From the NCBI GenBank assembly GCA_963830775.1, contig CAWHNT010000037.1, positions 1-64,000 on the forward strand: a stretch of DNA of 64,000 nt. Direction: 5' to 3'. The position numbers and the translations under genes were made by a program. This DNA comes from CAWHNT01 sp963830775 (lineage in GTDB: Bacteria > Pseudomonadota > Alphaproteobacteria > Geminicoccales > Geminicoccaceae). Shown piece by piece: positions 53,697-62,375 of the stretch. Every line of letters starts with the position of its first letter. The first letter of the stretch is position 1. The notes under the pieces were generated by a model that was given only the letters and a program-made list of their open reading frames with translations, did not search any database and was not told the origin of the DNA.

Positions 53697-53879
53697 TCAG
53701 CCGAGCGTGGCGTGAAGCGCGAGGCCGATTGTGGCCCAAAGGGGCAGGCTGAGCGCGCAGCCCAGCAGCAAACCCTTGATCACCCGCACGGCCTCGTCTT
53801 CCCGTCCAGGCGAGCAATCGCGCCGGTGGTGGTCCGCGCGACCTGAAACGCTGCTCAGCGCATGGGCGGCGTAGCTCAC
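53697..53879 (-). CDS. Small single-pass membrane protein
   Basis: A 60-residue product from a GTG at 53879, preceded by a strong GGAGGAGG ribosome site. It has a hydrophilic N-terminal half (SYAAHALSSVSGRADHHRR) and one C-terminal membrane helix (IKGLLLGCALSLPLWATIGLAL). No family is recognised. The ribosome site and the clean helix support it; otherwise it would be overlooked. Confidence 0.5.
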   Translation of the reverse strand: MSYAAHALSSVSGRADHHRRDCSPGREDEAVRVIKGLLLGCALSLPLWATIGLALHATLG

Positions 53880-54082
53880 GGTGGCACCTCCTCCGTTCCA
53901 CGGTCCCATCGGTCCTGCATATGGAAACGCCGCCGCCGGAGCGAAATTAAACCTGGGTAAGGGCGGCCGGCGGCACTCGGCGGCGGGCACGCTGCTGCGA
54001 CCCTCCCCTGCGGCCGCGGTGCTGGACACGTTCCGCGGCCCTGACCTAGGGTCCGCGCGCATTGCGTGAGGGGGGCAAGGAA

Positions 54083-54877
54083 ATGCGCGAGAATACGCTG
54101 AGACGCGCCTGGGCGGCGGGGCGGAAGACGGTGAACGGCTGGCTCTCCATGCCGAGCCCGTTCGCGGCCGAGGTGATGGCGCATCAGCCCTGGGACAGCC
54201 TCACCATCGACATGCAGCATGGCGTGGTCGACTACTCGGCCATGGTCGGCATGCTGCAGGCGATCTCGACCCGGCCGCCGGTGCCGCTGGCGCGGGTGCC
54301 GTGGCTCGAGGCCGGCATCGTCCAGAAGACGCTCGATGCCGGTGCCTATGGCGTGATCTGCCCGATGATCAACACCGCGGAGGAAGCGGACCAGCTCGTC
54401 TCCTACTGCCGCTACCCGCCGCGCGGCCAGCGCAGCTTCGGCCCGATCCGGGCCATGCTCTATGCCGGCAACGACTATTTCCAGCACGCGAACCAGGAGA
54501 TCCTGGTCATCGCCATGATCGAGACCCGGCAGGCTCTCGACAACCTCGAGTCCATCCTGGCCGTCCCCGGCCTCGACGGCGTCTATGTCGGTCCCTCCGA
54601 CCTTGCGATCAGCCTGGGCTACCCGCCGGCCCTCGACCCCGAGACGGGCGAGGTGGTGGATGCCATCACCCAGATCGTGAAGGCCACCAAGGCCAAGGGC
54701 CTGATCGCCGGCCTGCACTGCATGGCGCCGCCCTACGTCCGCCGGATGTTCGCCCTCGGCTTCGACTTCGCCTCGATCGCGTCCGAATCCAGGCTGATGG
54801 CGCTGAAGGCCCAGGAGGTGATCGCGGCCTCGCTGGGCGAGGAGGACCAGTCGGGAGCCGGGCCCAAGACCTACTGA
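54083..54877 (+). CDS. HpcH/HpaI-type aldolase
   Basis: A 264-residue class II pyruvate aldolase of the HpcH/HpaI/YfaU group. It has LTIDMQHGVVDY, ARVPWLEAGIVQKTLDAGAYGVICPMINT and MIETRQALDNLESILAVPGLDGVYVGPSDLAISLGYP, which include the metal-binding glutamate and aspartate. It would cleave a 2-keto-3-deoxy sugar acid to pyruvate and an aldehyde. It starts a three-gene operon (11-base gap, then TGATG) with two dehydrogenases. The ATG at 54083 follows a purine-rich ribosome site. Confidence 0.9.
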   Translation: MRENTLRRAWAAGRKTVNGWLSMPSPFAAEVMAHQPWDSLTIDMQHGVVDYSAMVGMLQAISTRPPVPLARVPWLEAGIVQKTLDAGAYGVICPMINTAEEADQLVSYCRYPPRGQRSFGPIRAMLYAGNDYFQHANQEILVIAMIETRQALDNLESILAVPGLDGVYVGPSDLAISLGYPPALDPETGEVVDAITQIVKATKAKGLIAGLHCMAPPYVRRMFALGFDFASIASESRLMALKAQEVIAASLGEEDQSGAGPKTY

Positions 54878-54888
54878 CGGCGGCCCCC

Positions 54889-55860
54889 ATGCCGCACGTC
54901 CTCGTCGTGGGCCCGCTCCGGCCCGAGGGCCGGGAGCTGCTGGAGCGGCGGCCAGGGCTCACCTTCGAAATCCTGGAGCAGCCCACGGCCTCCTCCATCA
55001 TGGCGGCCATGCCGGAGACCGACGCGATCGTGCTCCGCACGGCACCGATCACGGCTGCCATGATCGAGGCTGCCCCGCAGCTCAAGGTGATCTCCCGCCA
55101 CGGGGTCGGCTACGACAATGTCGACATGGCGGCGATGAACGCGCGCCGGATCCCGATGGCGCTGGCGGTCAGCTCCAACCGCGTCGCGGTGGCCGAGCAC
55201 GCCTTCCTCATGCTGCTCGAGCTCCTGAAGCACGGGCGAGCCTTCGACCGCGCGGTGCGCGCCGATGATTGGGGCAGCCGCTTTCGGCTCATCCCGCTGG
55301 AGCTCGCCGGCCGCACCCTCCTGATCGTGGGCTTCGGCCGCATCGGCCGCGAGGTCGCCGTCCGTGCCCGTGCCTTCGGCATGCGGGTGCTGGTCAGCGA
55401 CCCGTTCGTGCCGGCGGCGACGATCCGTGCCGCCGGCTGCGAGCCCGTGCCGGAGCTGACGGCCGCCCTGCCCCAGGCCGATGCCGTGAGCCTCCATCTG
55501 CCCCTCTCCGCCGAGACCAGGGGCCTGATCGGAGTGGAGCAGCTCCGCGCGATGCGCCGGCACGCCATCCTCATCAACACCGCGCGCGGCGGGCTGGTCG
55601 ACGAGGCAGCACTCTGCACGGCCCTGCGCGAAGGCTGGATCGCCGCCGCCGGGCTCGACGTGCTGGCGGAGGAGCCGCCGCCGCGCGGCCATCCGCTGTT
55701 CGAGGCGCCGAACCTGCTCCTCTCGCCGCACGTCGCCGGGATGACGCTGGAGGCGATCATCCGCATGGCGACCGAGTCGGTCGGCAACGCCCTGGCCGGG
55801 CTCGACGGAAGGCTCGACCCGGCCTGCCTCGCCAACCCGCAGGTGCTGGAGGCCCGCTGA
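54889..55860 (+). CDS. D-isomer-specific 2-hydroxyacid dehydrogenase
   Basis: A 323-residue NAD-dependent enzyme of the D-3-phosphoglycerate dehydrogenase-like family. Landmarks are ISRHGVGYDNVDM, the Rossmann loop VGFGRIGREVAVRARAFGM, LHLPLSAETRGLIG, INTARGGLVDEAAL with the catalytic region, and LSPHVAGMTLEA with the histidine. Substrate may be a keto-acid released by the adjoining aldolase. It is second in the operon. Confidence 0.92.
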   Translation: MPHVLVVGPLRPEGRELLERRPGLTFEILEQPTASSIMAAMPETDAIVLRTAPITAAMIEAAPQLKVISRHGVGYDNVDMAAMNARRIPMALAVSSNRVAVAEHAFLMLLELLKHGRAFDRAVRADDWGSRFRLIPLELAGRTLLIVGFGRIGREVAVRARAFGMRVLVSDPFVPAATIRAAGCEPVPELTAALPQADAVSLHLPLSAETRGLIGVEQLRAMRRHAILINTARGGLVDEAALCTALREGWIAAAGLDVLAEEPPPRGHPLFEAPNLLLSPHVAGMTLEAIIRMATESVGNALAGLDGRLDPACLANPQVLEAR

Positions 55861-56990
55861 TGCAGCGCCTCAATGTCGGCCTCGTCGGCTCGGGCTTCAT
55901 CGGCCGGGCCCATGCCTTCGCCTGGCGCGCCGCCCCCGCCATCTTCGGCCTGCCGGTCACCCCCGCCCTGCACATGCTGGCCGATGTCGACCAGCCCACC
56001 GCCCGGCGGGCGGCGGCGGCACTTGGGTTCGCGCAAGGTACCGGCGACTGGCGGGAGCTCGTGGAGAGCCCGGACATCGACCTCGTCGACATCACCACGC
56101 CCAATGCGTGGCACAAGCCCATGGCGCTTGCCGCCATCGCCGCCGGCAAGCCCGTCTATTGCGAGAAGCCGCTGGCCCCCAACGCCGCCGACGCCAAGGC
56201 GATGATGGAGGCGGCCGAGGCCGCGGGCGTGCCCACCTTCGTGGGCTTCAACTACCTCAAGAACCCGATGGTCGAGCTTGCCCGCGAGATCGCGCAGAGC
56301 GGCGAGATCGGCGAGGTCTGGTCCTTCCGCGGCATCCACGCCGAGGACTACATGACCGACCCCGAGGCCCCCTGGACCTGGCGCCTCGACCCCGGCGGCG
56401 GGGCCGGTGCCATCGCCGACCTCGGCAGCCACATCATCAGCCTCGCCCGCTACGTCGTGGGCGAGATCGAGGAGCTCTCCGCCGACCTCGACACCGTGGT
56501 CCCCACCCGCCCCGTCGCCCCCGGCTCCCCCGACCGCCGCCCGGTCGAGGTCGACGACCAGGCCCGCCTCCTCGTCCGCTTCGCTAGCGGCGCCAAAGGC
56601 ACCATCGAGGCAAGCTGGGTCGCCACCGGCCGCAAGATGCACCTCGCCTTCGAGGTCTACGGCTCCAAGGGCTCAATCCTGGTCGACATGGAGCGGCTGA
56701 ACGAGCTGGCGCTGTACGTGCGGGAGGACGCAAAGGGGCGGCAGGGATATCGGCGCATTCTCGCCAGCCCGGGGCATAAGGACTACGCCGCGTTCTGCCC
56801 GGCGCCTGGGCATCAGCTTGGGTTCAACGACGTGAAGACGATCGAGGTGAAGGAGGTCGTGACGTCACTGCTGGAGGGGCGGCGGTTCTATCCCGATTTC
56901 CGCGAAGCTTGGCTGATCCAGCGGGTGGTGGATGCGGCGCTCATTTCAGGGCGTGACCGGCAGTGGATCAGGGTCGAGGACATCGGGTGA
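55860..56990 (+). CDS. Gfo/Idh/MocA-family oxidoreductase
   Basis: A 376-residue sugar or polyol dehydrogenase. It has the N-terminal Rossmann loop GLVGSGFIGRAHAFAW, VYCEKPLAPNAADA (the EKP motif), and the substrate-domain segments DPGGGAGAIADLGSHIISLARYV and IEASWVATGRKMH. Members oxidise inositols, glucosides or aminosugars. It starts inside the preceding stop codon (TGATG) and completes the operon. With iolD/iolE nearby, an inositol- or sugar-acid-related role is plausible but unproved. Confidence 0.93.
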   Translation: MQRLNVGLVGSGFIGRAHAFAWRAAPAIFGLPVTPALHMLADVDQPTARRAAAALGFAQGTGDWRELVESPDIDLVDITTPNAWHKPMALAAIAAGKPVYCEKPLAPNAADAKAMMEAAEAAGVPTFVGFNYLKNPMVELAREIAQSGEIGEVWSFRGIHAEDYMTDPEAPWTWRLDPGGGAGAIADLGSHIISLARYVVGEIEELSADLDTVVPTRPVAPGSPDRRPVEVDDQARLLVRFASGAKGTIEASWVATGRKMHLAFEVYGSKGSILVDMERLNELALYVREDAKGRQGYRRILASPGHKDYAAFCPAPGHQLGFNDVKTIEVKEVVTSLLEGRRFYPDFREAWLIQRVVDAALISGRDRQWIRVEDIG

Positions 56991-57057
56991 TTAGCTCTAG
57001 AGATGCATCCAGGATGGGGCAAGCACTAGCCTCAAGGGCTTATCACTCCAGATCTGT

Positions 57058-57997
57058 TCATGTCCCCGCTGCATACCCGGTCGGCGGTCTGGATGATATG
57101 CCGCTCAATGATCTATTCGCCTCGTGTCGAACCTGTTCTGCCATCTTTGGGTCGGCAAGGCGGATGCTACTCTCGCTGCGAGCGATCTTCTGATTTGACA
57201 GCCAGTTAAAGCTGCCTACCACTAACCATTCGTCATCAACAGCCAACTCTTTAATATGTGTCCACGTTGGATCATACCGAAGGCGGCCTTGCAAGTCCAT
57301 CTTACTCAGCTCATTTATTAAGTTACTTAGATTACATTCGGCCGAGCGATGTTCTTCCGTTCTCTTGTATTCCCATGATCTAACCGACGATTGCAGAGGA
57401 ATCAGGCGAACATATTCGATCGTGACCTCCACTCCACGTTTTACTGCACTGCCTAGCTCCAACAACAGTGTTTCATTCAGAACTCGGCTACTCAGGTATC
57501 CTGAACGAATACACAGCGTCCGCTGTGCTGTTCGGACAGCCTCGACCAAGATAGCCCGATGCTCTTCGCCGTGGATGCGCCTGACCGATCGAGAGTTCTC
57601 AAGCCTGAGCGCTTGGTCCTTGCGCTCCTGCATTGAATTCCACTGACCAAAAACGAAGTCGAGTTCACGACCTCCGCGCTCCCCAACAAGACCACCGAGC
57701 AAGGCTGTGACAGCTACCAGGGGTAAGCCGATGGCTCCTCCCAAGGCAACTATGCCGATACTGCCTCCTCCTAACAGTGGCCCCGTCACCGCTCCGACCA
57801 ATGTACCGGTAGTTGTGCCTCGAACTTGCACAGGTCGACTTGCGGCAAGGTTCTCTGCATTACGTCTGGTGTCTTCGAATCTCTGTTGTAGGGCCTCCTG
57901 AAGGCTAGCGGCGCGCTTGTCGAGTTCGTGTTCATGTACTAACTGTATGGCGTTTTCTTCCAGGCCGCGGGCTACGTTACGTACGCGGATCAGGCCT
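57058..57997 (-). pseudogene. Phospholipase D-fold protein, main 3' part (disrupted by IS1595)
   Basis: This part contains an alpha-helical opening, a hydrophobic glycine-rich hairpin (about 90-135: GTLVGAVTGPLLGGGSIGIVALGG-type membrane hairpin), then IHGEEHRAILVEAVRTAQRTLCIRSGY. The catalytic HIKELAVDDEWLVVGSFNWLSN is the HxK motif of PLD enzymes, with the SxN finger. Joined to 59041-59120 through the 8-base duplication it gives one uninterrupted 339-residue protein. DNA is clearly less GC-rich than the core. Many such proteins are membrane-linked nucleases or phospholipases; the substrate is unknown. Confidence 0.82.
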
Positions 57998-58005
57998 TCT
58001 CGGAA
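57998..58005. repeat. Target-site duplication of IS1595 element (left copy)
   Basis: TCTCGGAA here is identical to 59041-59048. The 8-base length is the family's usual duplication. Removing the element and one copy restores the PLD-fold reading frame. Confidence 0.92.
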
Positions 58006-59040
58006 CCTGATTGTCCGTTTCACGCATCCGCAATGACAGCGTGGTAGGGCTGCGGGTTGGTGTGAACGGCGGCCCAGGCGAGGCGCTCGACGATGCTGTC
58101 GAGCTGGAAGCGTCGATTGAAGCGGTAGGCGAAGCTGGTGAGGTACGATTGGGCGTGCTTGGCGCTGACGTGATGGTAGGTGCCGGCGATCGCGGTCTTG
58201 ATGTTGCCCAGCGTCGTGTTCACCCACCGGAACGGGGTCCAGCGCGCGGCCCGCTTGCCCGAGCCCGTGACCATCGGGCGATGCGAGCAGCCGGCCTTCT
58301 CGACCGCGGGCCAGCAGGACAGGCCGTCGCTGACGATCTCGCTGCCGGGTGCCAGATGGCACTTGGCCAGCCTCTCGATCTCCTTCTTGCGGAAGCCCTT
58401 GACCACGCTCAGCCGCAGCCGCTTGGGCCGGCGCTCGGGCGTGGTCTCGACCGCGGCCACGAAGGGCTGCTTGCCCGCAGCACCCCGGCCGCGCTTGCCG
58501 CCCGGCCGCTCGCCGCCGAGATATGCATCATCGACCTCGACCCGGCCTTCGAGCTTGGGCTTATGGGCCTCACGGGCACCCATCGCTCGCATCAGCTTGT
58601 GCTTCATGAGCCAGGCGGTCTGCCGCTTGACCCCCAGCCTGCGCCCGAGCTCGATCGAGCTGATCCCGTTCTTGCTCTGGGTCAGATGGTAGATCGCGAT
58701 GAACCAGGTGGTGAGCGGCAGCTTGGTGTCTTGGAACACCGTGCCGGCGGTCAGCCGGACCTGCCGCTTGCAGCGGTTGCACTGGAACAGCTCGCGGGTC
58801 TTCAGCTGGCAGAAGCCGCGGTGCCCGCAGCCAGGGCAGGTCAGCCCCTGGCGCCAGCGCATCTCGAACAGTGCCTTGCGGCAGGCCTCCTCGGTCCCGA
58901 ACCGCTCCCGGAATGCGGCCTCGCTCAGGCCCTTGAGCGCACGCCGCAAGCCCGCCGCCATCACCATCCGCCCCCTCCGCCAGCCCCCAAAGCTCTGGAA
59001 ATCCTAGCTCATCGGCGGATGCGTGTCATGGGCAATCAGG
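58006..59040 (-). mobile_element. Intact IS1595-family (ISXO2-like) insertion sequence
   Basis: A 1035-bp element with terminal inverted repeats: CCTGATTG at the left end, CAATCAGG at the right end, and inner matching blocks CACGCATCCGC (58021-58031) / GCGGATGCGTG (59015-59025). It is flanked by perfect TCTCGGAA duplications, so insertion is recent. The single transposase gene is complete. It lies inside the PLD-fold gene. Confidence 0.93.
58020..58967 (-). CDS. IS1595-family ISXO2-like transposase
   Basis: A 315-residue complete transposase. The N-terminal zinc ribbon is CPGC...CNRC. The helix-turn-helix-like part is ISSIELGRRLGVKRQTAWLMKHK. The catalytic ISXO2-like domain has VEVDDAYLGGERPGGKRGRGAAGKQPFVA, IVSDGLSCWPAV and FRWVNTTLGNIKTAIAGTYHHVSAKH. 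The stop codon lies at 58020-58022 inside the terminal repeat. No lesions. Confidence 0.95.
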   Translation of the reverse strand: MVMAAGLRRALKGLSEAAFRERFGTEEACRKALFEMRWRQGLTCPGCGHRGFCQLKTRELFQCNRCKRQVRLTAGTVFQDTKLPLTTWFIAIYHLTQSKNGISSIELGRRLGVKRQTAWLMKHKLMRAMGAREAHKPKLEGRVEVDDAYLGGERPGGKRGRGAAGKQPFVAAVETTPERRPKRLRLSVVKGFRKKEIERLAKCHLAPGSEIVSDGLSCWPAVEKAGCSHRPMVTGSGKRAARWTPFRWVNTTLGNIKTAIAGTYHHVSAKHAQSYLTSFAYRFNRRFQLDSIVERLAWAAVHTNPQPYHAVIADA

Positions 59041-59120
59041 TCTCGGAATAGGTTCTGCGCCGTTGCAGATGCTGATTTTGCCCAGCGTCGCCTATCCTGC
59101 CAAGCGTGCGGCTTCTCCAT
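59041..59120 (-). pseudogene. Phospholipase D-fold protein, 5' part
   Basis: From the ATG at 59120, preceded by AAGGAGAC, 26 codons (MEKPHAWQDRRRWAKSASAT, then AQNLFR) lead to the IS1595 junction. The last 8 bases are the target duplication shared with 57998-58005. The frame joins exactly to EGLIRVRNVARGLEENAI at 57997. No further gene lies between 59120 and 59313. Confidence 0.8.
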
Positions 59121-59313
59121 GTCTCCTTCCTGCATAGTGGCGGACGTGACCTCACTTGACCCTGTTCTCACATCCCTCGCGCGCACGGGATGGTACCAGT
59201 CGGCACAACGTCAGGAGACTTGCCACATCTCGTACCTGGGTGATCCTAGCAGGCATGTTCTTGAACAAACAAATCTTGCTGAGCTGATCGACGCCAGGCC
59301 AGACGCCAGGTCC

Positions 59314-59580
59314 ATGGTGGCGCCCGAGGAGGCTTTTGGTAAACTGCGCCACATGAGAGGAGCGTACAGGAAGACGGTGCAAGCGCGCGAGCTCCCGGCC
59401 GCGTGGCGGGAGGAGGGACGATTCTCGCCCGACAAGCAGGTGAGCATCGTGATCACGCCGGCAGCCCGTAGTGGTGCTGGGTCTCTGCGGCGGTTCATCG
59501 GTGCCGGCAAGGGCCTTTTCCGCTCGGCGGAGGAGATCGACGCCTATGTCAGCCGCCAGCGGGACGCATGGGGCTCCTGA
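59314..59580 (+). CDS. Antitoxin-like partner of a PIN-domain toxin
   Basis: Up to 88 residues (MVAPEEAFGKLRHMRGAYRK... to RFIGAGKGLFRSAEEIDAYVSRQRDAW). The last 25 residues look like the toxin-binding tail of VapB/Phd-like antitoxins (FIGAGKGLF followed by EEIDAYVSRQRD). The stop overlaps the PIN gene start by 13 bases, as expected for a toxin-antitoxin operon. The start is uncertain: the open frame extends to 59023, a second ATG lies at 59353, and a strong GGGAGGAGGGA lies at 59408, so a shorter form may be made. Confidence 0.6.
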   Translation: MVAPEEAFGKLRHMRGAYRKTVQARELPAAWREEGRFSPDKQVSIVITPAARSGAGSLRRFIGAGKGLFRSAEEIDAYVSRQRDAWGS

Positions 59581-59723
59581 GCGATCTCCGAGGCAGGAAG
59601 GCCTATCTCGACACCAACGTCTTCATCTGCGCCGTCGAGGAGGTGCAAGAGTACGTTGTTGCGGTCGATGAGCTTCTCGGGCTGGTCGAGATGGGAACGA
59701 TCACGGCCTTCACGAGCGAGCTA
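59568..59723 (+). pseudogene. PIN-domain (VapC-like) toxin, 5' part
   Basis: The sequence MGLLSDLRGRKAYLDTNVFICAVEE includes the first PIN aspartate (Asp15 in LDTNVF). It reads on to ITAFTSEL (Glu51), where an IS630 element enters at the TA of the leucine codon CTA. Joining to 60930-61205 gives a 143-residue protein with the four expected acidic residues Asp15, Glu51, Asp109 and Asp128. PIN toxins are RNases. The toxin cannot be made while the antitoxin-like gene is intact. Confidence 0.82.
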
Positions 59724-60929
59724 AACCGTGACCAGTTCGAGACCGATAGTTTTGGTTGCCGGTTGGGGTAGGATGGGACAGCTCAGTAGTGCCAGGAGGT
59801 GTCCTGTTCCGTCATGTTGTTGGTTGAGCATGCCCGCTGGGGTCAGACGCCCGAGGATCTGCGCCGGCTAGCGGTGAGCGCGCCGCACCGGCGCACCCGT
59901 GAACGCTTCCTGGCCCTCTACGACATCGTGCAAGGGAGCCGTGGCGCCACCTGCATCGCCCTGCGCGCGGGCCGCCATCCACAGACCGTGATGGGTTGGT
60001 TGCACACCTACAATGTGCACGGCCCCGACGCTCTGGTTTACCGCCGCACCGGCGGTCGTCCCCCCTTTGTCCCCGCATCGAGGCTGGCCTTGGCGAAGCC
60101 ATCCGCGCCGCCCAGCGCACCGCGGCCGCCCCGCTTGTAGCCGGCGCCGAGCCGGCCCCCCGCTGGACGCTCAAGCGCCTGGTCGCCTGGGTGCGTGAGC
60201 GGTTCGGCCGGATCTGCTGCCGCGAGACGATCCGGGCGGCTCTGCACCGTCTCGATCTGAGCTGGAAGAAGGCCAAGAAGCTGCTCGGCCGGGCCGACCC
60301 GGTGCGGCGGCAGGCGTTTGTCGAGCAGCTGCAAAGCGTGCTGGCCGCGGCCCAGCGTGACCAGCACCTTCTCGTCTACCTGGATGAGGCCCACATCCAC
60401 CAGGATGCCGACCTCGGCTATGGCTGGGCCGCACGCGGCCAGCGGCTGTGGGTGGCCTCCAGCTCGCCGGGTCTCTCGGCCAAGGTCTCGTTCTACGGCC
60501 TCTACCTCTACAACGAAGCGCAGGTGCGGCTGTGGCCCTACCCGCGCGCCAACGGCGCGCACACCATCGACGTGCTGCGTCGGCTGCGCGACGAGCACCC
60601 GGACCGGGCGCTGGTCGTGCTGTGGGACGGCGCATCATACCACCGGGCCGGCGCGGTGCGGGACGCGGCGGCGACGCTGAACATCGAGCTGATGCCGCTG
60701 CCGGGCTACAGCCCCGACCTGATGCCGGTCGAGGCGCTGTGGCGCTGGCTGCGCGAGGACGTGACCTACCATCACTGCCATCCCAGCCGGGACGACCTCA
60801 CCCGTCGCATCGCCGCCTTCCAGGCCCGCGTCAATCAACAGCCCTTCGTCCTCGCCGACCGCCTCTGGGTCAAAGACCGGCTCGATCCCGAGGAGGAGAA
60901 ACTCAGGTTCTCAAACTAGACGCGGTTTA
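59722..60929 (+). mobile_element. IS630-family insertion sequence in the PIN toxin gene
   Basis: The element spans 59724-60927 (1204 bp) with TA target duplications at 59722-59723 and 60928-60929. The terminal inverted repeats match well: TAAACCGTGACCAGTTCGAG on the left against TAAACCGCGTCTAGTTTGAG read from the right. The single transposase is in two overlapping frames. Removing element and one TA restores the PIN gene (CTA GCT CGG), so insertion is recent and clean. Confidence 0.93.
59814..60919 (+). CDS. IS630-family transposase, two frames joined by probable -1 frameshifting
   Basis: The N-terminal helix-turn-helix part (LLVEHARWGQTPEDLRRLAV, to TGGRPP) is in one frame. The DDE part (IEAGLGEAIRAAQRTAAAPL to EEEKLRFSN) is in the -1 frame, with overlap around 59996-60140. 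The change falls at a run of six C (60060-60065) followed by TTT, a likely slippery site; many IS630 elements express their transposase this way. Catalytic residues are seen in VYLDEAHIH, VVLWDGASYH and YSPDLMPVEALW. The two parts together are about 368 residues and otherwise clean. Confidence 0.87.
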
Positions 60930-61205
60930 GCTCGGGCGGAATGCCTGGCCAAGCCCTTCGAGGAAGGACGGCACGACATCGTGCAGGGCTATGAGGAGTT
61001 CCTGACGCCCTCGCCACTGCTGACGGTGCTCCCGGTCGAGCGCGACATCCTGGTCGACGCCACTCGCATGCAGGCTCTCCTGTCACTTCGGCTTCCGGAC
61101 GCGATTCACGTAGCGACGGCTCTGGCGGTGGGCTGCGAGGTTGTCATCTCGAATGATAAGCGGCTCAAGGTGCCGGCCGGCCTTGTGCTTCAGCCGATGA
61201 CATAG
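60930..61205 (+). pseudogene. PIN-domain (VapC-like) toxin, 3' part
   Basis: The continuation of 59568-59723: ARAECLAKPFEEGRHDIVQGY, ILVDATRMQALLSLRLPDAIHVATAL with Asp109, and VVISNDKRLKVPAGLVL with Asp128. The whole rebuilt protein is typical of the VapC family. It is separated from its first 52 codons by the IS630 element. The stop at 61203-61205 is 6 bases before the next start. Confidence 0.82.
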
Positions 61206-61211
61206 ACAGCG

Positions 61212-62366
61212 ATGCTCCTTTCCGACCGCGACATTGCCGAGCTGACCCTCTGGCGGCACGAACTGCACCGCAGGCCCGAGCTGTCCGGGCAAGAGGCGGA
61301 GACGGCGCGCGCGGTCGAAAGCACGCTCGCGGCCGCAAGGGCCGACCGGATCGTCTCAGGCTTGGGTGGGCACGGTGTGGCCGCCGTGTACGAGGGTGCG
61401 GCGTCCGGGCCGACCGTGATGTTCCGCGCCGAGCTCGACGGGCTTGCCCATCGAGGAGATCTCCGCGGTCCCGCATCGCTCCACTGTGCCGGGCAAGGCG
61501 CATCTCTGCGGCCATGACGGGCACATGGCGACGCTCGCCGCCTTGGGGCTGGGGCTGGGGCGTCAGAGACCTGCGCGCGGGCGGGCCGTCCTGCTGTTCC
61601 AGCCGGCGGAGGAGAACGGGGCCGGGGCCGCGGCGGTTGTGGCCGATCCGCGGTACCGGGAGATCGCGCCGGACTACGCCTTCGCCCTGCACAACATGCC
61701 GGGTCTGCCGCTCGGGCAGGTGGCGCTCGCTGTGGGGCCGATGAGCTGCGCGTCGCGAGGGATGCGGATCGTCCTCACTGGCAAGACGGCCCATGCCGCG
61801 GATGCCCGAGGACGGGACCTGTCGCCGATGCGGGCGGTCGCGGGCCTGATGCCGGCCCTGGCGGCGCTCGGGCCCGGCGGGCCGCTGGACGAGGGCTTCA
61901 GGCTCGTGACCGTGACCCACGCGAGGATGGGCGAGCCCTCTTTCGGGATCGCGCCGGGCCACGCCGAGGTCTGGGCGACGCTGCGGACGCTCACCGATGC
62001 GGGAATGGCGGGGCTGTGCGCCGAGGCCGAGGCGCTGGCCCGTGGTGCGGCGGTGGAGGTGGGGCTGGGGGTCGCGATCACCTACGAGGACGTCTTCGTG
62101 CATTGCGAGAACGAACCCGAGGCCGTCGTCCATCCTGCGCCGGGCGCTGGACGCGGAAGGCGTGCCGCACGGCCGGGACGGGCAGCCCATGCGCCCATCC
62201 GAGGATTTCGGGCGCTTCGGCTACGCATGCCCGCGCGGCGATGTTCTTCCTCGGCGCCGGGGAGGCCCATCCGAGCCTGCACAATCCCGACTACGACTAC
62301 CCGGACGAGCTGATCGCCGTCGGTGCCCGCGTGTTCATGCGGACGCTGCGCGACCTCCTTGGGTAA
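61212..62366 (+). pseudogene. M20-family amidohydrolase/peptidase, frameshifted
   Basis: This resembles hippurate/indole-acetyl-amino-acid hydrolases: LWRHELHRRPELSGQEAETA, FRAELDGLP-IEE, HLCGHDGHMATLAALG (metal ligands), LLFQPAEENGAGAAAVV, YAFALHNMPGLPLGQV, LTGKTAHAADARGRD, and the end FFLGAGEAHPSLHNPDYDYPDELI. It is split over three frames by lesions near 61453 (one extra base), about 62140 and about 62225. The final metal-binding segment is therefore out of frame. A recently broken peptidase gene. Confidence 0.85.
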
Positions 62367-62375
62367 TAGCCCGAG

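Noticed and set aside
59023..59313. N-terminal extension of the antitoxin-like gene
   Set aside because: It is antisense to the 5' part of the PLD-fold gene and the IS1595 end, with no antitoxin-like features.
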